Source: Trueperaceae bacterium
GTDB lineage: Bacteria; Deinococcota; Deinococci; Deinococcales; Trueperaceae
Direction: 5' to 3'
Assembly: GCA_007121175.1 (NCBI GenBank)
Contig: SKMG01000015.1
Span: 1 to 5,034, forward strand
DNA length: 5,034 bases
Each line of letters starts with the position of its first letter. Within the stretch, counting starts at the first letter, position 1. A model generated the notes under the pieces. The model saw only the letters and a program-made list of their open reading frames with translations. It made no database searches and had not been told where the DNA came from. The position numbers and the translations under genes are program-made. Shown here one piece after another: positions 1 to 4,702 of the stretch.

Positions 1-744
1 ATCGCCGGTAACTGGAAGATGCACACCACCCCGAGCACGGCCGCACAGTGGATGCGCTCGCTGCTCGAGGACCTCACCGAGCGCGACCTCAGCCGCGTCG
101 AGCTGGTCCTCAACGTGCCACATACGCACCTGGCCGTGCTGGCGCCGATCACTGAGGAGACGCACGTCGCGCTCGGGGCGCAGGACGTCTCGGCCCACAT
201 CGAGGGTGCCTACACCGGTGAGGTGTCGGCGGCGATGCTGGCCGACGTCGGCGCGACGTACTGCATCGTCGGCCATTCCGAGCGCCGCGAGTACCACTTC
301 GAGGACGACGCCCTGGTGCGCGCCAAGGTGCAGGCCTGCCGAGCGGCCGGCCTGGTGCCGATCCTGTGCGTCGGGGAGCTCGAGGCCCAGCGCGCTTCCG
401 GCGAGCACGAGGCCACCGTGATCCGCCAGCTCGGCGGGGCGCTCGACGGCGTCGACGTCGAACGCGGCTCAGACCTGGTCATCGCTTACGAGCCGGTCTG
501 GGCGATCGGCACCGGCAAGACCGCCACCGCCGACGACGCCCAGGCGATGGGCGCGGTGGTGCGGAGCTTCCTCAAGGGGCGCTACGGGCCAGTCGCCGAC
601 GAGATGCGCCTGCTCTACGGCGGCAGCATGAAGCCCGAGAACGCCGCCGAGTTGCTCGGCAAGCCCGACGTCGACGGTGGGCTGATCGGCGGCGCGAGCT
701 TGAAGCGCGACCAGTACCTGGCCATCGCCGCGGCCGCTCAGTGA
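1..744 (+). CDS. tpiA: Triosephosphate isomerase, 5' end cut by the window edge
   Basis: Interconverts dihydroxyacetone phosphate and glyceraldehyde 3-phosphate in cytosolic glycolysis and gluconeogenesis. The reading frame is open from base 1 and begins IAGNWKMH, the conserved N-terminal strand of the family, so the first ATG inside the window (19) is not the start; only about five residues should be missing upstream. In window numbering the active-site residues are Asn4 and Lys6 (GNWK), the electrophile His92 in GHSERR and the catalytic base Glu164 in AYEPVWAIGTGK. The flexible phosphate-gripping loop (AIGTGKTA) follows, then YGGSMKPENA and the phosphate-binding GGLIGGASL near the end. The 247 visible codons plus the missing start match the usual length of about 250 residues, so the enzyme appears intact. 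The stop (742-744) overlaps the GTG of the peptidase gene, suggesting one operon with translational coupling. In related bacteria gap and pgk often lie upstream, which cannot be seen here. Confidence 0.97.
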   Translation: MAGNWKMHTTPSTAAQWMRSLLEDLTERDLSRVELVLNVPHTHLAVLAPITEETHVALGAQDVSAHIEGAYTGEVSAAMLADVGATYCIVGHSERREYHFEDDALVRAKVQACRAAGLVPILCVGELEAQRASGEHEATVIRQLGGALDGVDVERGSDLVIAYEPVWAIGTGKTATADDAQAMGAVVRSFLKGRYGPVADEMRLLYGGSMKPENAAELLGKPDVDGGLIGGASLKRDQYLAIAAAAQ

Positions 745-1943
745 TCCCTGACGGCCGCGCCGGCCCCGACCCGGCCGACGCGCCGGCAACGCTCGACGCG
801 GCGACCAGGGGGGACAGCGGCACGGTCGACGCCACCACCACGGTCGACGCCGCGGAGCTGTACGCCGAGGCCGCCGCCGCGGCGCCGGCCCTGCTCGATG
901 CGGTCCGAGCCCGCTACACGGCCGCAGGTGCCGATGCCCTGCTGGTGACGGCGCCGGCCAACGTGCGCTACCTCTCGGGCTTCACCACCCCGGCCGACGG
1001 CCGCGTGCTGGTCAGCAACGACGGAGCCTGGCTGCTGACCGACGACCGCTACACGGTGCAGGCCGCCGACGAATCATGGATCGTCGAACAGGTCATCGCG
1101 CGCGACTGGCTGCCGCGCGTCGCGGAGCTGGTATCGGGTCAGACGCTGGCTTTCGAGGCCGAGCACCTGACGGTGGCGCAACGGGGCGCGCTCGAGCAGC
1201 ACCTGCAACGAGCCGCTGTCCCCACCGAGGGGCTGCTGCGTCCGCTGCGGATGCGCAAGCGCGCCTTCGAGATCGCCTGGCTGCGCGAGGCTGCGCGCCT
1301 CACCGATGACGTATTGACCCGCGTGGTCGCCGAGACCTTGCTCCCTGGCGTCCGCGAGCTCGACGTCGCCCTCGAACTCGAGCGTGCCTTGCGTGCGGCA
1401 GGCGCCGACGGCACGTCGTTCGAGATCATCGTGGCCTCCGGACCGCGCAGTGCGATGCCGCACGGGGTCGCCTCGACGCGCCCGATCGAGGCCGGCGAGC
1501 TGGTCACCATCGACCTCGGCGCACGCTTGTCTGGCTACCACTCCGATCTGACCCGCGCCTTCGGCGTCGGCCGGATCCCGCAACCGTTACGAGACTGGTA
1601 CGACGCGGTGCTCGCCGCCCAACGAGCAGCACTCGCCGCGCTGGCTCCTGGCGTTACCGGACAGGCGGTCGACGCCTTGGCGCGCGAGCGTCTCGCGGAG
1701 TTCGGCTTGTCCGAGCACTTCACGCATTCGCTCGGCCACGGCACCGGGCTGGAGATCCACGAGGGGCCCTCGCTCAGCAGCCGCTCGAGTGACACGCTGG
1801 AACCCGGTATGGTGGTCACCGTCGAGCCGGGCGTGTACCTCCCGGGCCAGGGCGGCGTGCGTATCGAAGACCTGGTCCTGATCACCACAGACGGGCACGA
1901 AGTCTTGTCGCACAGCCCGAAGGGCTACCCCGAGGTCGGCTGA
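741..1943 (+). CDS. Xaa-Pro aminopeptidase, M24B (creatinase-fold) family
   Basis: Metal-dependent cytosolic peptidase expected to remove an N-terminal residue preceding proline from peptides. The 400-residue product has an N-terminal creatinase-like domain (about residues 50-175, with PANVRYLSGF and TDDRYTV) and a C-terminal pita-bread catalytic domain. All five metal ligands are visible: Asp258 (TIDLGA), Asp269 (HSDLTR), His333 (GHGTG), Glu362 (VEPGVY) and Glu376 (RIEDL). Proton-relay or substrate histidines are likely His241 (MPHGVAS) and His340 (IHEGP). The GTG at 741 is the only ATG/GTG/TTG in frame between the end of tpiA and residue 69, which lies inside the creatinase domain, so it is chosen despite lacking an obvious Shine-Dalgarno sequence; the GTGA overlap with tpiA implies coupled translation. 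This start adds about 45 Ala/Asp/Pro/Thr-rich residues that the family normally lacks. The 3' end overlaps the convergent mutase gene. Related M24B enzymes such as prolidase cannot be strictly excluded, but aminopeptidase is the usual assignment for this architecture. Confidence 0.93.
   Translation: MIPDGRAGPDPADAPATLDAATRGDSGTVDATTTVDAAELYAEAAAAAPALLDAVRARYTAAGADALLVTAPANVRYLSGFTTPADGRVLVSNDGAWLLTDDRYTVQAADESWIVEQVIARDWLPRVAELVSGQTLAFEAEHLTVAQRGALEQHLQRAAVPTEGLLRPLRMRKRAFEIAWLREAARLTDDVLTRVVAETLLPGVRELDVALELERALRAAGADGTSFEIIVASGPRSAMPHGVASTRPIEAGELVTIDLGARLSGYHSDLTRAFGVGRIPQPLRDWYDAVLAAQRAALAALAPGVTGQAVDALARERLAEFGLSEHFTHSLGHGTGLEIHEGPSLSSRSSDTLEPGMVVTVEPGVYLPGQGGVRIEDLVLITTDGHEVLSHSPKGYPEVG
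821..851 (+). repeat. 13-bp direct repeat at 18-bp period inside the peptidase N-terminal extension
   Basis: CACGGTCGACGCC occurs at 821-833 and again at 839-851. The 18-bp period equals six codons, so the reading frame is kept and the product carries TVDATT followed by TVDAAE (residues 28-39). This looks like a small in-frame tandem duplication in a low-complexity segment ahead of the first folded domain. No function is evident. Confidence 0.85.
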
Positions 1944-3352
1944 ACGACCGCATCGACGAAGCCCCGTGCCGCCGCCAGGAGTTCCGCGACGGCGGCGTCG
2001 TCCGGGCCTTCCGCATACACCCTGAGGAGCGGTTCGGTACCGGACGCGCGCAGCATGACCCAGCGGTCGTCGCCGAGATTGAGCTTCACACCGTCCCGGC
2101 GCTCGACCGAGGCCAGCGGGCGGCCCGCGAAGTGCTCGGGATCGTGTTCGAGGCGTGCCAACACCCGCCGCAACTCGTCCGGGTGATCGAGCCTGAGGTC
2201 GAGACGGTCGAAGGCGTGGCGCCAACGCGCCTCGCGCTCGAGCTCCGCGAGCCGCTCCGGCAGCGGCACGCCGCCGAGCGCCAGGGTCTCGGTCACCAGC
2301 AGCGCGCTCAGGATGCTGTCGCGCTCGGGGATGTGACCACAGACGCCGAAGCCGCCGGACTCCTCGCCGGCCACCATCACGCCGCCCCGCAGCAGTTCCT
2401 CGACCAGGTACTTGAAGCCGACCGGCGTCTCGACGACCTGCCGTCCGCGCGAGCGCGCGAGCCGTTCGACGAGGCGCGAGACGGTCACGGTCTTCACCAC
2501 CCGCCCGGGCGTGCCGCGGCGATCGAGGTGATCGAGCAGCAGCGCCAGCACGGCGTGGGCGGTCCACGGTGCGGCTCCGGCTGGCACCACTGCGAGCCGA
2601 TCGCCGTCGCCATCGCTGGCGACGCCGAGCGCGCCGACTGCATCGGCGCTGGCCAGCTCCCTGGTCAACGCGCCCAGGGTGGCCGGGATGGGCTCCGGCG
2701 GGGAGCCGCCGAAGGTCGGATCGGGTGCCGCGCGCAGCGGCTCGACCTGCCACGGCAGTTCCGCCCAGCGCGCAAAGCCTGCGATCCAGCCGGCCGCCGC
2801 TCCGTGCATGGCGTCGTGGACCAGCCGGCCGCGCCAGCCGAGCAGCACGTCCAGGTCGAGGAGGCCGCGCAGGTGCCGGTAGTACGCCTCGCGCACGTCG
2901 AAGCGCTCGGCGTCGCACTGCACGCGCGGCGCCTGGGGCTCGTCGGGCAGCGCCGCCGTGCGCGCAGCCACGTCGTGATACGTGGCTTCGGTGGCCGTGC
3001 CTCCGTACGCCTGCTTCAGCTTCAGGCCGTGGTCCGGTGCAGGGTTGTGCGAAGCGGTCAGCATCACGCCGCCGACGGCGCCGAGCTCGCGGACGGCGAA
3101 GCTCAGGACCGGCGTCGGGAGCGGCCCCTGGTGGACCGCTACCGGGAGCCCGAGGTCTTGCAGCACGTCAGCGGCCGCCGCCTGGAACATCGGTCCACCG
3201 AAGCGGGTGTCGTGAGCGACCAGCACCAGCCCAGCCTTCGTGTCCAGCAAATGCTGTCCGTAGGCGCGTGCGACGCGGCGCACGCGCGCCACCGTGTACC
3301 CGTCCGCGATCCGGTCTCTCCATCCGTCGGTTCCGAAGACGATCGTCGTCAT
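1925..3352 (-). CDS. Phosphoglucomutase/phosphomannomutase family protein, probably glucose-specific
   Basis: Alpha-D-phosphohexomutase that moves phosphate between C1 and C6 of a hexose, linking glucose 6-phosphate to glucose 1-phosphate for glycogen, trehalose or envelope sugars. The 475-residue length and four-domain order fit the family. Visible motifs are FGTDGWR (6-12), the catalytic phosphoserine loop TASHNP with Ser101, the Mg-binding loop DGDGDR (247-252), the sugar-binding loop GEESGG (329-334) followed by HIPERD, and the phosphate-binding RASGTEP (435-441). GEESGG is typical of phosphoglucomutases, whereas phosphomannomutases tend to have GEMSG and GlmM-type enzymes GEQSG, so glucose is the inferred substrate. 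The ATG (3352-3350) sits three codons before the conserved IVFGTDG strand, leaving no room for a later start. No Shine-Dalgarno sequence precedes it. It is divergent from argB across 48 bp and its TAG stop lies inside the 3' end of the peptidase gene. Confidence 0.95.
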   Translation of the reverse strand: MTTIVFGTDGWRDRIADGYTVARVRRVARAYGQHLLDTKAGLVLVAHDTRFGGPMFQAAAADVLQDLGLPVAVHQGPLPTPVLSFAVRELGAVGGVMLTASHNPAPDHGLKLKQAYGGTATEATYHDVAARTAALPDEPQAPRVQCDAERFDVREAYYRHLRGLLDLDVLLGWRGRLVHDAMHGAAAGWIAGFARWAELPWQVEPLRAAPDPTFGGSPPEPIPATLGALTRELASADAVGALGVASDGDGDRLAVVPAGAAPWTAHAVLALLLDHLDRRGTPGRVVKTVTVSRLVERLARSRGRQVVETPVGFKYLVEELLRGGVMVAGEESGGFGVCGHIPERDSILSALLVTETLALGGVPLPERLAELEREARWRHAFDRLDLRLDHPDELRRVLARLEHDPEHFAGRPLASVERRDGVKLNLGDDRWVMLRASGTEPLLRVYAEGPDDAAVAELLAAARGFVDAVVQPTSG

Positions 3353-3364
3353 GCGATGGCGCGC

Positions 3365-3370
3365 AGACTA
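3365..3370 (-). promoter_or_regulatory. Possible -10 box for the phosphoglucomutase gene
   Basis: Read on the minus strand this is TAGTCT, a TAnnnT match ending 12 bases before the ATG. The promoter must lie in the 48-bp spacer or within argB. No convincing -35 hexamer lies 16-18 bp upstream (the 17-bp position reads ACGAGG), so this is only a candidate. A very short leader would be consistent with the absence of a Shine-Dalgarno sequence. Confidence 0.3.
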
Positions 3371-3396
3371 GCACGCCCAGCGGTTACCCTCGTGCT
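3370..3396. promoter_or_regulatory. Inverted repeat in the divergent pgm/argB spacer, candidate operator
   Basis: AGCACG (3370-3375) and its exact reverse complement CGTGCT (3391-3396) are separated by 15 bases, so the arm centres are 21 bp apart, about two helical turns. The dyad encloses the candidate argB -10 box and touches the candidate pgm -10 box, a position suited to a dimeric repressor acting on both promoters. Arms of 6 bp can arise by chance in GC-rich DNA, and no known operator consensus is recognised. Confidence 0.25.
3385..3390 (+). promoter_or_regulatory. Possible -10 box for argB
   Basis: TACCCT fits the TAnnnT pattern and ends ten bases before the ATG at 3401. No Shine-Dalgarno sequence lies between it and the start, so a leaderless or nearly leaderless transcript is the likely mode. 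The -35 position at 17-bp spacing (CGCAGA) is a poor match, so the call is tentative. Confidence 0.35.
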
Positions 3397-3400
3397 CGAC

Positions 3401-4192
3401 ATGACCGGTGCCAACGCAGTCGCGAACGTCCCCGCAGGGCTGGTCGTCAAGTACGGCGGCAACGCCATGACCGACCCGATCGAGCGGCACGCGGTGCTCG
3501 CCGACGTCCGCGAGCTCGCCGCCCGAGGCACGCCGCCCGTGCTGGTCCACGGCGGTGGGCCGGCCATCGCCGCGGAGCTCGCGGCGGCCGGCATCGCTAG
3601 CCGCTTCGAGCGCGGACTGCGCGTCACGACGCCCGAGAGCCTGCCGGTGGTCGAGCGGGCCATCACGCTGCTCGGCAAGAGGCTCGCCGGCGAGCTGGGC
3701 GACGCCGTGGCGCTCACCGGGCGCGATGCCCGCCTGCTGATCGCCGAGCGGGTCGATCCGGCTCTGGGCGAGGTCGGCACCGTGCGCCAGGTTCGCGCCT
3801 CGTTGCTACAGCTGCTGCAGGGCGCGGGCCTGGTGCCGGTCGTCGCCTGCCTGGCGGTCGACGTCGACGGGTCGCCGCTCAACGTCAACGCAGACGACGT
3901 GGCGGGTGCCGTCGCCGCGGCGCTCGGGCTCCACTGCGTGTTCCTGACCAACGTGCCAGGCGTCCTCGACGACGTTCGCGACCCAGGATCGCGCATCCCG
4001 AGCCTCAGCCGGGCGCAGGTCGCAGAGCGCATCGCCGACGGGCGGATCGCCGGCGGCATGATCCCCAAGGTGGAGGCCGCGCTGGCCGCGGTCGCTCGTG
4101 GTGCCCCCGCCGCCGTCATCGCCGACGGCCGCATGGGCGGCGAACTGGCCCGGGTGGCCGAGGGCAGGGCCGGCACCCGGCTCCTCCCTTGA
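3401..4192 (+). CDS. argB: Acetylglutamate kinase
   Basis: Cytosolic amino-acid kinase for the second step of arginine (ornithine) synthesis: ATP plus N-acetyl-L-glutamate gives N-acetyl-glutamyl 5-phosphate. The 263-residue product shows VVKYGGNAM with Lys17, the phosphate-positioning HGGGP (50-54), GLRVT with substrate-binding Arg74, NVNADDVAG (161-169) with Asp165, and GGMIPKV with Lys223, the full set of family signatures at normal spacing. VVKYGGNAM rather than VVKVGGS argues for ArgB over the LysW-dependent LysZ kinase. An in-frame ATG at 3356 would add 15 residues (278 aa) but would begin only 4 bp from the divergent pgm start and leave no room for promoters; 3401 also sits just after a TAnnnT box, so it is preferred. 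An in-frame GTG at 3392 is a further alternative. It seems to be a lone arg gene here, with no other arginine gene in view, and no long C-terminal tail is present. Confidence 0.94.
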   Translation: MTGANAVANVPAGLVVKYGGNAMTDPIERHAVLADVRELAARGTPPVLVHGGGPAIAAELAAAGIASRFERGLRVTTPESLPVVERAITLLGKRLAGELGDAVALTGRDARLLIAERVDPALGEVGTVRQVRASLLQLLQGAGLVPVVACLAVDVDGSPLNVNADDVAGAVAAALGLHCVFLTNVPGVLDDVRDPGSRIPSLSRAQVAERIADGRIAGGMIPKVEAALAAVARGAPAAVIADGRMGGELARVAEGRAGTRLLP

Positions 4193-4211
4193 GCGCCGTC
4201 ACCGTTTCGTA

Positions 4212-4225
4212 AGTGGACGACCACT
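4212..4225. promoter_or_regulatory. Short perfect inverted repeat abutting a possible -10 box
   Basis: AGTGG (4212-4216) and CCACT (4221-4225) form a perfect 5-bp dyad around a four-base centre ACGA. It begins 20 bases after the argB stop and its last base is the first base of the candidate -10 box TATCCT. It could be an operator half-site pair or a weak hairpin; there is no following T-run, so it is not a convincing terminator. Confidence 0.25.
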
Positions 4226-4230
4226 ATCCT
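4225..4230 (+). promoter_or_regulatory. Possible -10 box for the small downstream gene
   Basis: TATCCT matches four of six positions of TATAAT, including the key first, second and last bases, and stands out in this GC-rich spacer. A -35 box is not clear: the 17-bp position reads CCGTTT. Transcription starting about seven bases further on would give a leader of roughly 70 bases before the GTG at 4306. Confidence 0.4.
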
Positions 4231-4249
4231 CCGGACATACGACGACGCC

Positions 4250-4264
4250 GTCCCGGATCGGGAC
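4250..4264 (+). other. Stem-loop in the leader of the small gene
   Basis: GTCCCG (4250-4255) and CGGGAC (4259-4264) form a perfect 6-bp, mostly G-C stem with a GAT loop. It lies 58 bases after the argB stop and 29 bases before the Shine-Dalgarno sequence of the next gene. The following bases (TGACTCACG) contain no T-run, so an intrinsic terminator for argB is unlikely; a leader hairpin affecting mRNA stability or attenuation is possible. Confidence 0.45.
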
Positions 4265-4292
4265 TGACTCACGCCACCGCGCCGCGTCGCCG

Positions 4293-4300
4293 AAGGGAGG
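4293..4300 (+). promoter_or_regulatory. Shine-Dalgarno sequence deciding the GTG start of the small gene
   Basis: AAGGGAGG is a strong match to the anti-Shine-Dalgarno complement and lies five bases before the GTG at 4306. The ATG at 4301 is immediately out of play because its frame reads ATG-CCG-TGA. This site therefore fixes the start at 4306 rather than the upstream in-frame ATG at 4213. Confidence 0.85.
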
Positions 4301-4305
4301 ATGCC

Positions 4306-4488
4306 GTGAACCACCTCATCGCCGACATCAGCACCGACAGCCTCAGGCGACTCGCGGCGGCGCTGGAGGCCAAGCTGATCGCCGGACGGGCTCGCGCCGA
4401 CGACATCGAGGCGTACATCCGGGTCCAGTGGGAGATCGCCGACCGGGAGCTCGGCCGCGACACGAACCTCATCGACCCTCGCGATTAG
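4306..4488 (+). CDS. Small conserved-looking protein of unknown function, 60 residues
   Basis: I do not recognise this family. The GTG start with AAGGGAGG five bases upstream, and third codon positions that are nearly all G or C, support a real gene. An in-frame ATG at 4213 would add 31 residues rich in Arg and Pro, but it falls inside the probable promoter region and lacks a ribosome site. The product begins VNHLIADI and appears all-helical: a first amphipathic helix around residues 11-27 (SLRRLAAALEAKLIAG) and a second around 31-49 with Ile34, Tyr37, Ile38, Trp42 and Ile44, then a polar tail ending DPRD. It has no cysteines, signal peptide or membrane segment, so it is likely a small cytosolic helical hairpin, perhaps acting as a dimer or on a partner. 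It stands alone between argB and the LysM gene with its own possible promoter and structured leader. Confidence 0.75.
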   Translation: MNHLIADISTDSLRRLAAALEAKLIAGRARADDIEAYIRVQWEIADRELGRDTNLIDPRD

Positions 4489-4498
4489 GCCGCGCCCG

Positions 4499-4537
4499 GC
4501 GTCGCGCTCGCGGCGCAGCGAGCTCGGCAGCCGACGC
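4499..4537 (+). terminator. GC-rich stem-loop just after the small gene, possible terminator
   Basis: GCGTCG (4499-4504) pairs with CGACGC (4532-4537), enclosing a second perfect 6-bp hairpin, GCTCGC (4506-4511) with GCGAGC (4518-4523) around a six-base loop. It starts ten bases after the stop codon, where a terminator is expected. No T-run follows, so if it stops transcription it does so without the classical U tract or only stabilises the mRNA 3' end. Confidence 0.35.
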
Positions 4538-4579
4538 GGTCCATCGCGGCTTCGTCCAACCTGGGTGTCGCCGAGTCAG

Positions 4580-4620
4580 AGGGCAGCGTCGGGCCCGGCC
4601 AGTCTCCGACGCAGGGCCCT
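4580..4620 (+). other. Bulged 12-bp stem-loop in the spacer before the LysM gene
   Basis: GCGTCGG (4586-4592) pairs perfectly with CCGACGC (4606-4612) around a 13-base loop, and the stem continues beyond an asymmetric A/AGG internal loop with AGGGC (4580-4584) against GCCCT (4616-4620). An alternative fold pairs GGGCCC at 4591-4596 with GGGCCC at 4614-4619. A weak T-rich stretch (TTGTTT, 4640-4645) comes 20 bases later, too distant for a typical intrinsic terminator. Confidence 0.4.
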
Positions 4621-4665
4621 GAGCGTGGAACGAGGACCGTTGTTTCACATCAGCGCGGGCGAGGC

Positions 4666-4694
4666 TAGGCACGGCTCACTGTGCATGCTAGCCT
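4666..4694 (+). promoter_or_regulatory. Promoter for the LysM gene, extended -10, likely leaderless
   Basis: TAGGCA (4666-4671, four of six to TTGACA) is separated by exactly 17 bp from TAGCCT (4689-4694, TAnnnT), and a TG one base before the -10 box gives an extended -10. The -10 box ends eight bases before the ATG at 4703, which would place the transcription start at or within a base or two of the start codon. No Shine-Dalgarno sequence is present between them, consistent with leaderless translation. Confidence 0.6.
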
Positions 4695-4702
4695 GATGCC
4701 CA

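Larger units (their letters stand above)
4489..4702. other. Non-coding spacer between the small gene and the LysM gene
   Basis: I see no supportable gene in this stretch: open frames crossing it are extensions of frames that shadow neighbouring genes and lack start signals. It holds the two stem-loops and, at its right end, the LysM-gene promoter listed separately. No tRNA-like or known riboswitch structure was recognised by eye. Confidence 0.6.

Noticed and set aside
366..740. Upstream in-frame extension of the peptidase reading frame through tpiA, starting at an ATG at 366
   Set aside because: It encodes an Arg-rich sequence in the wrong frame of the well-conserved tpiA; the GTG at 741 is the biologically sensible start.
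1587..2918. Long open minus-strand frame (443 codons) under the peptidase and mutase genes
   Set aside because: Arg/Ala/Pro-rich translation without recognisable motifs; it lies in another frame of the confidently identified mutase, and GC-rich DNA leaves such frames open by lack of stop codons.
2132..3400. Plus-strand open frame continuing upstream of argB opposite the mutase gene
   Set aside because: The translation lacks family motifs and is antisense to a clearly functional mutase; it merely happens to have no stop before argB, so it is not a fused domain of ArgB.
2569..3600. Plus-strand open frame of 343 codons opposite the mutase gene and running into argB
   Set aside because: Extremely Arg/Ala-rich composition typical of an off-frame reading of GC-rich coding DNA; no start signal and no motif.
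4213..4305. ATG at 4213 as the start of the small gene (91-residue version)
   Set aside because: The extra residues are Arg/Pro-rich, the ATG-like start overlaps the dyad and possible -10 box, and a strong Shine-Dalgarno sequence sits just before the GTG at 4306.
3349..4314. Minus-strand open frame of 321 codons opposite argB
   Set aside because: Ser/Thr/Ala-rich antisense shadow of argB with no domain signature; argB has every expected catalytic motif.
4098..4622. Plus-strand open frame of 174 codons spanning the end of argB, the small gene and part of the spacer
   Set aside because: It overlaps argB and the small gene in a different frame, has no ribosome site and reads as Arg/Pro/Gly-rich noise.
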